Shown piece by piece: positions 15,931 to 24,604 of a stretch of DNA of 64,000 bases; the stretch's first letter is position 1; each line of letters begins with the position of its first letter. The DNA comes from Roseicyclus salinarum (lineage in GTDB: Bacteria > Pseudomonadota > Alphaproteobacteria > Rhodobacterales > Rhodobacteraceae). Where the stretch lies: positions 1 through 64,000 of the forward strand of contig NZ_JARRSA010000014.1 of assembly GCF_029624655.1 (NCBI RefSeq), written 5' to 3'. The notes beneath the pieces are model-generated. The model did no database searches, had not been told where the DNA came from, and saw nothing but the letters and a program-made list of their open reading frames with translations. The position numbers were made by a program, and so were the translations under genes.

Positions 15931-18339
15931 ATGAAATTCACCCTGTCCTGGCTGAAGGATCACCTTGAGACCGATGCGTCGGTCGAGGAGATCGTGGAGA
16001 CGCTGACCGACCTCGGCCTCGAGGTCGAGGACGTCGAGGATCGCGGCGCGCGGCTGCGTGATTTCACAATCGGCAAGGTGGTCAGCGCCGAGAAGCATCC
16101 CGATGCCGACCGGCTCCGCGTCTGCCAGGTCGAAACCGACGAGGGCGTGAAGCAGATCATCTGCGGCGCGCCGAACGCACGGGCGGGGATCACCGTCGTC
16201 GTGGCAAAGCCCGGCGTCTACGTCCCCGGCATCGACACGACCATCGGCGTGGGCAAGATCCGCGGGATCGAGAGCTACGGGATGATGGCCTCGGAACGCG
16301 AGATGGAGCTGTCCGACGAGCATTCCGGCATCATCGAGCTGCCCTCGGGCGATGTCGGGCAAAGCTTCGTGGACTGGCTTGCAGTGAACGACCCCGCCAA
16401 GGTCGATCCGGTGATCGAGATCGCGATCACGCCGAACCGGCAGGACGCGCTTGGCGTCCACGGCATCGCGCGCGATCTGGCCGCGCGGGGTCTCGGGACG
16501 CTCAAGACGCGCAACGTGGAGCCGGTGCCGGGCGCCTTCCCGTGCCCCGTCGAGGTGCGCATCGACGAGGACACGCTCGACGTCGCGCCGCATTTCGCCG
16601 GCCGCCTGATCCGTGGGGTGAAGAACGGCCCGAGCCCCGCATGGCTTCAGGACCGCCTGCGCGCCATCGGGTTGAGGCCGATTTCGGCGCTCGTCGACAT
16701 CACCAACTTCTTCACCTACGACATGAACCGTCCGCTGCACGTCTTCGACGCCGGCAAGGTGCACGGGACCGTCCGCGTGCACCGTGCGCGGGGTGGCGAG
16801 ACGCTCGAGGCGCTGGACGACCGGACCTACACCTTCGCGCCGGGCCACACGCTGATCTCCGACGACAACGGCGTCGAAAGCATCGCGGGCATCATGGGCG
16901 GCGAGGCCTCGGGCTGCACCGAGGAGACGGTCGACGTCTTCCTCGAAAGCGCGTGGTGGGACCCGGTCCATACCGCCTACACGGGCCGCGATCTCAAGAT
17001 CAATTCCGACGCACGCTACCGCTTCGAGCGGGGGGTGGACCCCGAATACACGCTTCCCGGCCTCGAAGCCGCGACGCGCATGGTGCTGGAGCTGTGCGGC
17101 GGCGAGGCCTCGGACGTCGTCGAGGCAGGTGCGCCGGTGAAGACCGCGCGGAGCTATCCGCTCGACACCGCGCGGGTCATCAGCCTCGTGGGGATGGAGA
17201 TCCCCAAGACCGAACAGGTGCGCATCCTGACCGCGCTGGGCTTCTCGGCGACGGGCGCGGGCGACGTGCTCGAGGTCTGGGTCCCGTCGTGGCGTCGCGA
17301 CGTTCAGGGCGAACCGGATCTTGTAGAAGAAGTAGCGCGCGTCGCCTCCCTTACCCGACTGGAGCCGAAGCCGATGCGCCGGCCGAAGCCGGGCGTGCCC
17401 GCGCCGGTCCTGACCGCGGGCCAGAAGCGAGAGCGCGCCGCGCGCCGGACGATGGCGACGCTCGGCTACAACGAATGCGTGACCTACAGCTTCATCGACG
17501 AAGCTTCGGCCGCGCTGTTCGGGGGCGGGGACGCGGCCACGCGCCTCGAGAACCCGATCTCGTCGGAACTGAGCCACATGCGCCCCGCGCTTCTTCCCGG
17601 CCTCCTGCAGGCGGCGGCGCGCAACCAGGCGCGCGGCATGTCCGACCTTGCCCTGTTCGAGGTCGGGCACGCGTTCCACGGCGGCGAGCCGGGCGAGCAG
17701 CACGTCGAGGCCGTGGGCCTTCTGGTCGGCCATTCGGGCCCCCGCGACCCGCATGGCGCGCGCCGTCCCGTCGATGTCTTCGACGTCAAGGCCGACGCCG
17801 AGGCGGTCCTGTCGGCGATGGGCGCGCCCGCGAAGGCGCAGATCCTGCGGGGCGGCCCCGGCTGGTGGCATCCGGGGCGTCACGGCATGATCTGTCTCGG
17901 GCCGAAGAAGGTCCTTGGCGTCTTCGGCGAATTGCACCCGCGCATCCTCAGGGCGATGGACGTGAAGGGGCCTGCCATGGCCTTCACGCTGTTCCCCGCC
18001 GAGATCCCCATGCCCAAGGACACCAGCGCAAGCCGGGGCGCCGCCACGCTGTCGGACTTCCAGGCCGTGGACCGCGACTTCGCCTTCGTCGTCGATGCCG
18101 GGGTCGAGGCCGGGGCATTGGTCAACGCGGCGCAGGGGGCGGACAAGTCCCTGATCGCCGGGGTTCAGGTCTTCGACGAATTCGTCGGCGGCAGCCTTGG
18201 CGAAGGCAAGAAGTCGATCGCGCTGAGCGTGCGGCTTCAGCCCTTCGACCGGACGCTGACCGAGGAGGAGATCGAGGCGGTCGCGGCGAAGATCGTGGAC
18301 AAGGTCTCGAAGGCGACGGGCGGCGTCCTGCGCGGCTGA
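15931..18339 (+). CDS. pheT: Phenylalanyl-tRNA synthetase beta subunit
   Basis: Large subunit of PheRS, 802 residues, full length. In order: MKFTLSWLKDHL, the EMAP/tRNA-binding OB fold near residues 40-150 (FTIGKVVSAEKHPDADRLRVCQVETD), the B3/B4 editing domain (RPISALVDITNFFTYDMNRPLHVFDA), B5 domain near 400-475, the catalytic-like core (NPISSELSHMRPALLPGLL) and the C-terminal anticodon-binding FDX-ACB domain (FQAVDRDFAFVVD to the end). The separation from pheS by 145 bp with a candidate promoter suggests partly separate expression. Confidence 0.97.
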   Translation: MKFTLSWLKDHLETDASVEEIVETLTDLGLEVEDVEDRGARLRDFTIGKVVSAEKHPDADRLRVCQVETDEGVKQIICGAPNARAGITVVVAKPGVYVPGIDTTIGVGKIRGIESYGMMASEREMELSDEHSGIIELPSGDVGQSFVDWLAVNDPAKVDPVIEIAITPNRQDALGVHGIARDLAARGLGTLKTRNVEPVPGAFPCPVEVRIDEDTLDVAPHFAGRLIRGVKNGPSPAWLQDRLRAIGLRPISALVDITNFFTYDMNRPLHVFDAGKVHGTVRVHRARGGETLEALDDRTYTFAPGHTLISDDNGVESIAGIMGGEASGCTEETVDVFLESAWWDPVHTAYTGRDLKINSDARYRFERGVDPEYTLPGLEAATRMVLELCGGEASDVVEAGAPVKTARSYPLDTARVISLVGMEIPKTEQVRILTALGFSATGAGDVLEVWVPSWRRDVQGEPDLVEEVARVASLTRLEPKPMRRPKPGVPAPVLTAGQKRERAARRTMATLGYNECVTYSFIDEASAALFGGGDAATRLENPISSELSHMRPALLPGLLQAAARNQARGMSDLALFEVGHAFHGGEPGEQHVEAVGLLVGHSGPRDPHGARRPVDVFDVKADAEAVLSAMGAPAKAQILRGGPGWWHPGRHGMICLGPKKVLGVFGELHPRILRAMDVKGPAMAFTLFPAEIPMPKDTSASRGAATLSDFQAVDRDFAFVVDAGVEAGALVNAAQGADKSLIAGVQVFDEFVGGSLGEGKKSIALSVRLQPFDRTLTEEEIEAVAAKIVDKVSKATGGVLRG

Positions 18340-18412
18340 GGAGCTGCGGCGCGGAACCCGTCCCCTTCCAGCCGGGTTTCGGGGAAAACCGTCCTAGGGG
18401 AAGGGGCCGCCC

Positions 18413-19114
18413 ATGTTCGATACCCGCGAAGCCGCCGCGCGGCCTCTGGCCGAAGCCGTCGTGGCGGCTGCGCCCCCCGACCCGGTCGTACTCGCGCTTC
18501 CGCGGGGGGGCGTGCCCCTCGGTCGCATCGTGGCCGATGCCCTCGGCGCCCCCCTCGACCTCGTCTTCGTGAAGAAGATCGGTCTGCCGGGCCAGCGCGA
18601 GCTTGCGGCGGGGGCGCTGGTCGACGGCGCTTCGCCGCAGACGCTCTGGAACAGGCAGGTCCTGTCGCTTTCGGGCCTGTCCGAGGCGGATTTCGAGGAC
18701 GAGATCGCGCAGCTTCTGGACCAGATCGCCGAGCGCCGCCGCTGCTATCTCGCGGGCCGCGATCCAGTCCCGCTGAAGGGGCGGACGGCGATCCTCGTCG
18801 ATGACGGCATCGCCACGGGCGCCACCGTGCGGGTGGCCGTCGAGGCGATGCGCAAGGCGGGCGTGCGCGAGGTCTGGGTCGCCGTGCCGGTCGCCCCGGC
18901 CGACATCGTTCCAGCCCTGGAGGCCGAAGCGGACCGCGTCATCTGCCTGCGCGTGCCCGACCCTTTCTACGCCGTCGGCGCCCATTACCGCGATTTCGGC
19001 GAGGTGACGGACGAGGATGTCATACGCTTGCTGGGTTCGCAAAGCGACTTGCCCGGGACGGTCGACGCGTTACCGTCGGGCCCGCACATGGACGGCAAGG
19101 AGCGGAAGACATGA
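18413..19114 (+). CDS. Phosphoribosyltransferase family protein
   Basis: A 233-residue type I PRTase-fold protein with the PRPP-binding motif ILVDDGIATGAT at residues 127-138 and RGGVPLGRIVADALGAPLDLVFVKKIG near the N-end. Such proteins (COG1926) are often linked to stress or dormancy genes, but the acceptor base is unknown. The stop overlaps the next gene in an ATGA, so both are translated together. The C-terminal tail beyond about residue 205 (LLGSQSDLPG and after) is low in conservation-type residues and may be lineage-specific. Confidence 0.85.
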   Translation: MFDTREAAARPLAEAVVAAAPPDPVVLALPRGGVPLGRIVADALGAPLDLVFVKKIGLPGQRELAAGALVDGASPQTLWNRQVLSLSGLSEADFEDEIAQLLDQIAERRRCYLAGRDPVPLKGRTAILVDDGIATGATVRVAVEAMRKAGVREVWVAVPVAPADIVPALEAEADRVICLRVPDPFYAVGAHYRDFGEVTDEDVIRLLGSQSDLPGTVDALPSGPHMDGKERKT

Positions 19115-19560
19115 CGTTGAACGTATATCTCTCGGGCGAGATCCACACCGACTGGCGCGAGCGGATCACCGCGGGCTCCGAAGACCTCGACGTGGAGTTT
19201 TCCGGCCCGGTGACGGATCACGCGGCAAGCGACGATTGCGGCGTCGCGATCCTCGGCGCGGAGGATCGGAAGTTCTGGCACGACCACAAGGGCGCGAAGC
19301 TGAACGCGATCCGCACGCGCAACGGGATCGAGATGGCCGACATCGTCGTCGTCCGCTTCGGCGAGAAGTACAAGCAATGGAACGCCGCCTTCGACGCGGG
19401 CTACGCCGCGGCGCTGGGAAAGCCTCTGATCGTGCTGTCGATGCCCGACCACCAGCACGCGCTGAAGGAGGTGCACGCCGCCGCGCTCGTCGTCGCCGAG
19501 GAGCCCGAGCAGGTGGTCGACGTCCTGCGCTATACCCTGACCGGCAGGCTTCCGGGCTGA
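19111..19560 (+). CDS. YtoQ family protein
   Basis: A 149-residue protein of the YtoQ family, recognised from NVYLSGEIHTDWRERI at the start, the central HDHKGAKLNAIRTRN and VVRFGEKYKQWNAAFDAGYAAALGKPLIVLS. It is related in fold to nucleoside 2-deoxyribosyltransferase-like proteins. Translationally coupled to the upstream PRTase gene (ATGA), which hints at a shared nucleotide-related task; that link is inference. No membrane segments. Confidence 0.85.
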   Translation: MTLNVYLSGEIHTDWRERITAGSEDLDVEFSGPVTDHAASDDCGVAILGAEDRKFWHDHKGAKLNAIRTRNGIEMADIVVVRFGEKYKQWNAAFDAGYAAALGKPLIVLSMPDHQHALKEVHAAALVVAEEPEQVVDVLRYTLTGRLPG

Positions 19561-19659
19561 GGCGCCACCGGCGCCCGCTTGCAAAGACGGCGCGCCCGCG
19601 CTTGACTTGCGACGACGCTCGCCGGTCCGGCGCGGGCGATGACAGACTGGTAGAGGGCA

Positions 19660-20085
19660 ATGATCAAGGAATTCAGGGACTTCATCGCTCGTGGCAACGT
19701 CATGGACATGGCCGTTGGCATCATCGTCGGCGCGGCCTTCACCGCCATCGTGACATCGCTCGTCGGCGACCTCATCAACCCGGTGATCGCGATCTTCACG
19801 GGCGGAATCGACTTCTCGGGGTGGTTCTACGCGCTCGACGGGGAAAGCTACGCGTCGATCGCCGCGGCGCAGGAGGCCGGCGCGCCGGTCTTCGCCATAG
19901 GCAACTTCGTCATGGCGCTGATCAACTTCCTGATCGTGGCCTTCGTGGTCTTCCTGCTGGTGCGGTCGGTCAACCGGATCAAGGAACGCTATGCCGAGCC
20001 GCCCAAGCCCGCGGCGGAAGAACCGAAAGGGCCGACCGAGCTCGATATCCTGATGGAGATCCGCGACGCGCTGAAGAAGTCCTGA
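19660..20085 (+). CDS. mscL: Large-conductance mechanosensitive channel MscL
   Basis: Inner-membrane homopentameric channel that opens on hypo-osmotic shock. The protein has 141 residues: an amphipathic N-terminal helix with the conserved [22 protein letters not shown]1 (about 18-45), a periplasmic loop, TM2 (about 82-106, [20 protein letters not shown]) and a cytoplasmic charged C-terminal helix ([16 protein letters not shown]). The ATG is preceded by AGAGGG. Single-gene unit between YtoQ and the convergent ald. Confidence 0.96.
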   Translation: MIKEFRDFIARGNVMDMAVGIIVGAAFTAIVTSLVGDLINPVIAIFTGGIDFSGWFYALDGESYASIAAAQEAGAPVFAIGNFVMALINFLIVAFVVFLLVRSVNRIKERYAEPPKPAAEEPKGPTELDILMEIRDALKKS

Positions 20086-20249
20086 TCGGAGGCAGGCACG
20101 ATGGCGGCGGCGCCCGGTCCGCGACTTCCGCTGAGATCGCGCCCGGTTCATGTCGCCCGCCATGATCGAGGTCGCGAGGACCGGGAAGGGACCAAGCGAA
20201 CAGGTCCCCTCCATCGGCTTCTCCATCAGGTGGACGCCGGCCTGAGCCC

Positions 20250-21368
20250 TCAGCCCTTCACGATGAGCGAGGGCGAGGTCACGTCAATCCCCAGCGCGTG
20301 GCCGACGGCGTAGTTCGTCAGCCTGCCGTCATGCGTGTTCAGCCCGGCGAGCAGATGCGCGTCCTGCCGGCAGGCCTCGCGCCAGCCCTTGTCGGCCAGC
20401 GCGATCATGAACGGCATCGTGGCGTTGCCGAGCGCGATGGTCGAACTGCGCGCCACCGCGCCGGGCATGTTGGCGACGCAGTAGTGAACGACCCCGTCGA
20501 CCTCGTAGATCGGATCTTCGTGCGTGGTCGCGTGCGACGTCTCGAAACATCCGCCCTGGTCGATGGCGACGTCCACGATCACCGCGCCGCGCTTCATCGA
20601 GGACAGCTGCGCCCTGCTGACGAGCTTCGGTGCGGCCGCGCCGGGGATTAGGACGGCACCGATCACGAGGTCTGCCGTCGCGACAAGCTGCGCGGTCGTG
20701 TCGGCGCTGGCGTAGCGCGTCCTGAAGGCGCCGCGATAGACGTCGTCGAGGTATCGAAGCCGCGGCAGCGAACGGTCCAGCACCGTCACGTCGGCCCCCA
20801 TGCCCGAGGCGATGCGTGCGGCCTGCGTGCCGACCACGCCGCCGCCGATCACGACGACCTCGGCGGGGCCCACGCCCGGCACGCCGCCCATGAGGACGCC
20901 GCGCCCGCCATTGGCCTTCTGCAGCGCCCATGCGCCGACCTGCGGCGCGAGACGCCCCGCGACCTCCGACATCGGCGCCAGAAGCGGCAGGCCGCCCGCC
21001 GCGTCCGTGACGGTTTCATAGGCGATCGCGGTGACGCCGCTGTCCAGAAGGTCGCGCGTCTGCTCGGGATCGGGGGCGAGGTGCAGGTAGGTGAACAGGA
21101 CCTGCCCCTTGCGGAGGCGCTTGCGCTCGACGCTCTGTGGCTCCTTCACCTTCACGATCATGTCCGCCTCGGCGAAGACCTCGTCGGCGCTGGCTGCGAT
21201 GCGCGCCCCGGCGCTGCGGTAGTCCTCGTCCTCGAAGCCCGCGCCGAGCCCCGCGCCGGTTTCCACCAGCACGTCGTGGCCATGAACGATGGCCTCGCGC
21301 GCGGCGGCGGGTGTCAGGCCGACGCGGTATTCCTGCGCCTTGATCTCCTTCGGGCAACCGATCTTCAT
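20250..21368 (-). CDS. ald: Alanine dehydrogenase
   Basis: NAD-dependent interconversion of L-alanine and pyruvate plus ammonia. The protein has 372 residues; the catalytic set is in place at the usual numbering: Arg15 (EYRVG), Lys75 (VKVKEP) and His96 (TYLHLAPD). The NAD site is VVIGGGVVGTQAARIASGMGADVTVLD. ATG 21368 fits the conserved MKIGCPKEIKAQEYRVG start; the frame is open further upstream but runs through the regulator gene. A divergent Lrp/AsnC-type regulator gene and a palindrome lie upstream and likely control it. Confidence 0.97.
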   Translation of the reverse strand: MKIGCPKEIKAQEYRVGLTPAAAREAIVHGHDVLVETGAGLGAGFEDEDYRSAGARIAASADEVFAEADMIVKVKEPQSVERKRLRKGQVLFTYLHLAPDPEQTRDLLDSGVTAIAYETVTDAAGGLPLLAPMSEVAGRLAPQVGAWALQKANGGRGVLMGGVPGVGPAEVVVIGGGVVGTQAARIASGMGADVTVLDRSLPRLRYLDDVYRGAFRTRYASADTTAQLVATADLVIGAVLIPGAAAPKLVSRAQLSSMKRGAVIVDVAIDQGGCFETSHATTHEDPIYEVDGVVHYCVANMPGAVARSSTIALGNATMPFMIALADKGWREACRQDAHLLAGLNTHDGRLTNYAVGHALGIDVTSPSLIVKG

Positions 21369-21455
21369 GTGTTCTCTCCCTTGCCTCTCTATGGTGGAGG
21401 ATGCCCCTTCCGCGTATCTATTGCTTTGATCTTTCAGGCGCAGAGGGTCACAATG

Positions 21456-21472
21456 GCGGGAATATTTCCCGC
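21456..21472. promoter_or_regulatory. 17-bp perfect palindrome, likely Lrp-type operator
   Basis: GCGGGAA TAT TTCCCGC, perfectly symmetric with an A/T centre, 14 bp before the regulator ATG and about 88 bp before the ald ATG. Position and symmetry suggest binding by the adjacent Lrp/AsnC protein, giving autoregulation and control of ald. Inference from context. Confidence 0.6.
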
Positions 21473-21486
21473 ATATGGGCCGATAA

Positions 21487-21966
21487 ATGAAAGAATCCCT
21501 CGTCAATCCGCAGCTCGACGACATGGACCGCGCCATTCTGCGCAGCTTGCAGAAACACGGGCGCATGACCCATGCCGAGCTGAGCGAAAAGGTGCACCTG
21601 TCGCCGTCCGCCTGCCACAGGCGGGTGCAGCGGCTGGAGGCGTCGGGCGTGATCCGGGACTACGTCGCGCTCCTGAATCCGCGCGCCGTCGGGCGCATCG
21701 CCACCGTCTTCGTCGAGATCCGGCTGACTGGACAGTCGGACGAGATCCTGGACGCATTCGAGAAGGCCGTGGCGCGCGTGCCGGACGTTCTGGAATGTCA
21801 CCTCATGGCGGGAAGTGCCGATTATCTTCTGAAGGTCGTCGCGCAAGATTCCGAGGATTTCGCGCAGATCCATCGCCGCCATCTCGCACGGCTGCCGCAC
21901 GTCGCGCAGATGCAGTCCAGTTTCGCGCTCAAGACCGTGTTCCGGACCACCGCGCTTCCGGTCTGA
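21487..21966 (+). CDS. Lrp/AsnC family transcriptional regulator (probable ald regulator)
   Basis: A 159-residue regulator: N-terminal helix-turn-helix (about 14-55; AELSEKVHLSPSACHRRVQRLEASG) and a C-terminal RAM ligand-binding domain (IATVFVEIRLTG, VLECHLMAGSADYLLKVVAQD). Divergent from ald with a shared 118-bp region. Lrp-type regulators next to ald (AldR/BkdR-like) commonly activate it in response to L-alanine, so this job is likely here. It ends six bp before the convergent azlD stop. Confidence 0.93.
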   Translation: MKESLVNPQLDDMDRAILRSLQKHGRMTHAELSEKVHLSPSACHRRVQRLEASGVIRDYVALLNPRAVGRIATVFVEIRLTGQSDEILDAFEKAVARVPDVLECHLMAGSADYLLKVVAQDSEDFAQIHRRHLARLPHVAQMQSSFALKTVFRTTALPV

Positions 21967-21972
21967 GGCGGA

Positions 21973-22299
21973 TCAGGCGATCAGGCCGACACCCAGGAAG
22001 GTCGCGAACCCCGCGAGGATCCCCCAGATCGGGTTCTTCGTGGCATAGCCCACGCCCAGCGTCGCGGCGGCGGCGGCGAGGCGCGAGGCCTCGGGCTGCC
22101 CGTCCGTGGCCGGGGGCCAGAGCACGAGCGGAGCGACGAGCGCCGGCAGGATCGCGACCGCTGTGTAGCGCAGGTGCCGCAAAAGCCATTCCGGCAACGG
22201 CCTGTCGCCCACGAGGCCGAGGAAGGAAAACCGGATCAGGAAGGTTCCCGCACCCAGCAGCGCCACGACCCCCCAGATCTGCGCGTCCGTGTAGCTCAT
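21973..22299 (-). CDS. azlD: AzlD family branched-chain amino acid exporter subunit
   Basis: Small inner-membrane partner of AzlC, 108 residues, with three to four hydrophobic segments and the AzlD features FLIRFSFLGLVGDRPLPEWL and RYTAVAILPALVAPLVL. With AzlC it exports branched-chain amino acids or analogues. The start ATG overlaps the azlC stop (ATGA, 22296-22299). Confidence 0.9.
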   Translation of the reverse strand: MSYTDAQIWGVVALLGAGTFLIRFSFLGLVGDRPLPEWLLRHLRYTAVAILPALVAPLVLWPPATDGQPEASRLAAAAATLGVGYATKNPIWGILAGFATFLGVGLIA

Positions 22300-23021
22300 G
22301 TCGTGGCCTCCCTTGCGCGGCGGGTCATGCGGCGCTCGACCTCGGCGCCGGCGGCCATGCCGGCAAGGCCCGCCACCAGCAGCCCGAGGTTCCACGGCAA
22401 TCCGGCCAGGAGCAGCATCACCGTCACCGACGTGACCGCCGCCGTGACATGGGCGCCGGTGCGCAACGCGGGCGCCGTGAGCGCGAGAAAGGTGATCGGG
22501 ACCGCGAAGTCTAGGCCCCATTCGGACGGGATCGTGCTTCCCAGAAGGGCGCCCGACAGGGTGCCCGCATACCACAAGGGAACGATGGGAATGCAGGTGC
22601 CGAAGAAGAAGGCGACCTTGGCCGGCACCGTCAGGGGCGGCGCGCGCTCGTAGCGCTGCGCGGCAAGCGCGTAGGTCTGATCGACGTTCATGTAGGCGAT
22701 CAGCGCCCGTTGCCAGACCGGCGCCGCGCCGAGATGCGGGGCAAGGGCCGCGGAATACATCGCCATGCGCAGGTTCACCGCCAGCGCCGAGGCCACGACG
22801 ATCAGCACCGGCGCGTTGTCCGTCATCAGCTGAAGCGCCGCGAACTGCGAGGCGCCCGCGATCACGAGGAACGAGAACCCCATCACCTGCGCAAGGTTCA
22901 GGCCCGCCTCCGTGCCGACCACGCCGAAAAGCACCGCGAAGGGCACCACGACGATGGTGAAGGGGGCGGAATCCCGGGCGCCCTGCCAGAGGGCCTGCAA
23001 GGGTGTGGTCTCGGCGTGCAT
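22296..23021 (-). CDS. azlC: AzlC family branched-chain amino acid exporter subunit
   Basis: Large subunit of the AzlCD exporter, 241 residues, with the family stretches DSAPFTIVVVPFAVLFGVVGTEAGL, GASQFAALQLM and ALAVNLRMAMYSAALAPHL, and about six or seven transmembrane helices. I chose ATG 23021; an in-frame GTG at 23048 would add nine residues. Neighbouring ald and Lrp-type genes suggest an amino-acid-responsive locus, although azlCD lies convergent to the regulator gene. Confidence 0.92.
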   Translation of the reverse strand: MHAETTPLQALWQGARDSAPFTIVVVPFAVLFGVVGTEAGLNLAQVMGFSFLVIAGASQFAALQLMTDNAPVLIVVASALAVNLRMAMYSAALAPHLGAAPVWQRALIAYMNVDQTYALAAQRYERAPPLTVPAKVAFFFGTCIPIVPLWYAGTLSGALLGSTIPSEWGLDFAVPITFLALTAPALRTGAHVTAAVTSVTVMLLLAGLPWNLGLLVAGLAGMAAGAEVERRMTRRAREATT

Positions 23022-23129
23022 CAGTGGGTTCTTTCGAAGGGCCGGCACCTCGGTTAGACCGGGACGTGCCGGGATGCAAACGCCGTTGCGCGATGACGTG
23101 CATCAGCAGTCGCGAAGGATCGGGGGACG

Positions 23130-23738
23130 ATGGCCTGCGAGGGGGAGGATGGCGGGAACGGGGACGACGCGCGACCTCTCGCGGTCATCCTCGCGGCCGG
23201 TGCGGGACGGCGCATCGGCGGCGGCAAGGCGCTGGTGCCGCTTGCGGGGCGGCCGCTCGCCGCGCATGTCGTCGAGAGGCTTGCGCCGCAGGTGTCGCGC
23301 ATCGCGCTGAACGCGGCCGAGGCGCCTGGGCTGGAGCGGCTCGGCCTGCCCCTTCTGCCCGATGCGCGGCCCGGTCTGGGGCCGTTGTCGGGAATTCTCG
23401 CCGCGATGCGATGGGCGGGCTCGCAGGGCGCCGCCCGTGTTCTGACGGTAGCGGTGGACACGCCCTTCCTTCCAGACGACCTTGCGCGGAGGCTGGCGGC
23501 GGCGGGCGCGCGCGCGGCCTTCGCCGAAACAGCGGACGGCGCACATCCGACGACCGGGCTCTGGTCCGTCGATCTGGCCGGGGCGCTGGACGCGGCGCTG
23601 TTCCAAGGCACGCGGAAGGTCCGCGACTGGACGCGCGCCGTGGGCGCGCAGACGGTCCGGTTCGACGACGCCGATGCCTTCTTCAACGTCAACACGCCCG
23701 AGGACCTGCGGATCGCCGAAGCGAGGCTGAAGGCGTGA
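23130..23738 (+). CDS. mobA: Molybdenum cofactor guanylyltransferase
   Basis: Attaches GMP to molybdopterin to form the guanine dinucleotide cofactor. The protein has 202 residues, with the nucleotide-binding LAVILAAGAGRRIGGGKALVPLAGRPL (residues 17-44), VAVDTPFLPDDLARRLA (Asp/metal site) and the C-terminal FFNVNTPEDL typical of MobA. The GTGA overlap at the 3' end couples it to an unknown gene. No other molybdopterin gene is nearby. Confidence 0.92.
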   Translation: MACEGEDGGNGDDARPLAVILAAGAGRRIGGGKALVPLAGRPLAAHVVERLAPQVSRIALNAAEAPGLERLGLPLLPDARPGLGPLSGILAAMRWAGSQGAARVLTVAVDTPFLPDDLARRLAAAGARAAFAETADGAHPTTGLWSVDLAGALDAALFQGTRKVRDWTRAVGAQTVRFDDADAFFNVNTPEDLRIAEARLKA

Positions 23739-24604
23739 GGCGCTTCGACACCGTCGTGGTCGTGGACTGGTCCGCCCGGTCCGTGCCGTCGCCCGCGCGC
23801 CCGGCGAAGGACGCGATCTTCCTCGGAATAGCGCGCAACGGCCGCGAGGAGGTACTCTACAGCCGGACCCGCGCCGAGGCGATGCACGGACTTGCGGACC
23901 TCCTCGGGGACGAGCTTGCGGCCGGACGCAGGGTGCTTGCGGCGTTCGACTTTCCCTTCGCCTATCCGGCAGGCTTCGCGCGCGCGCTGACGGGCGGGGA
24001 CGCGGCGCTGGGTCTTTGGGCGAATCTCGCGCGGATGGTCGAGGACGACGACCGCAACCGCAGCAACCGCTTCGACGTCGCCGCGCGCCTCAACGCGCTG
24101 TTCGACGATGCCGGGCCGTTCTGGGGCCACCCGGTCGGGCGCGAGGTTCCCGGCCTGCCGTTCCGCAAGCCCGCCTACACGGCCTTCCCCTTCGCCGAGC
24201 GCCGCCGGATCGAGACCCTGATCCCGCGCGCCAAGACGTGCTTCCAGCTGATGGGGGCGGGGTCCGTCGGGTCGCAGGCGCTTCTCGGGATCGCCCGCCT
24301 CGAGGCGTTGCGCGACCGGTTCGGCGCGGCGGTGTCCGTCGCCCCGTTCGAGCCGCCCGATACGCCCGTCGTGCTTGCCGAGTGCTATCCCGGTCTTTTT
24401 GCCGACGCGATCGCGGCGCGGCGGCTGGACGGCGAGATCGCGGACCGCGCGCAGGTCAGGATCGTCGCCGCGGCGCTGTCGCGGTTGCCGCCCGCGCGCC
24501 TCGACGCGCTCCTGCGGGAGGGCGACGCTGTCGAGGGATGGATCCTGGGGCAGGGCGCGGCGGACGAGTTGACCGCCGCGCTGGACCGGTCACTGCAGGT
24601 CTGA
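23735..24604 (+). CDS. Unknown protein translationally coupled to mobA
   Basis: A 289-residue soluble protein starting at GTG 23735 (GTGA overlap with mobA). Features seen: VVVVDWSARSVPSP near the start, FDFPFAYPAGFARALTG, then a central IPRAKTCFQLMGAGSVGSQALLGI and VLAECYPGLFADAI. The opening β-strand plus DWSA resembles an RNase H-like/actin-like fold start, but this is only an impression. I recall homologues sitting beside mobA in related bacteria and being loosely labelled as molybdopterin-guanine dinucleotide synthesis proteins, with no demonstrated role. Its last 15 bp overlap the end of the convergent aminotransferase gene. Confidence 0.8.
   Translation: MRRFDTVVVVDWSARSVPSPARPAKDAIFLGIARNGREEVLYSRTRAEAMHGLADLLGDELAAGRRVLAAFDFPFAYPAGFARALTGGDAALGLWANLARMVEDDDRNRSNRFDVAARLNALFDDAGPFWGHPVGREVPGLPFRKPAYTAFPFAERRRIETLIPRAKTCFQLMGAGSVGSQALLGIARLEALRDRFGAAVSVAPFEPPDTPVVLAECYPGLFADAIAARRLDGEIADRAQVRIVAAALSRLPPARLDALLREGDAVEGWILGQGAADELTAALDRSLQV

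Noticed and set aside
15745-17937. Very long open frame antisense to pheT
   Set aside because: Amino-acid composition is typical antisense of a high-GC gene (rich in Arg, His, Ala, Asp) and no family motif is seen; pheT on the other strand is certain.
20086-20249. Possible small gene between mscL and ald
   Set aside because: Open frames in both directions lack a ribosome site and have compositions of random high-GC sequence; only a weak GGGACC/GGTCCC hairpin (20188-20208) is present.
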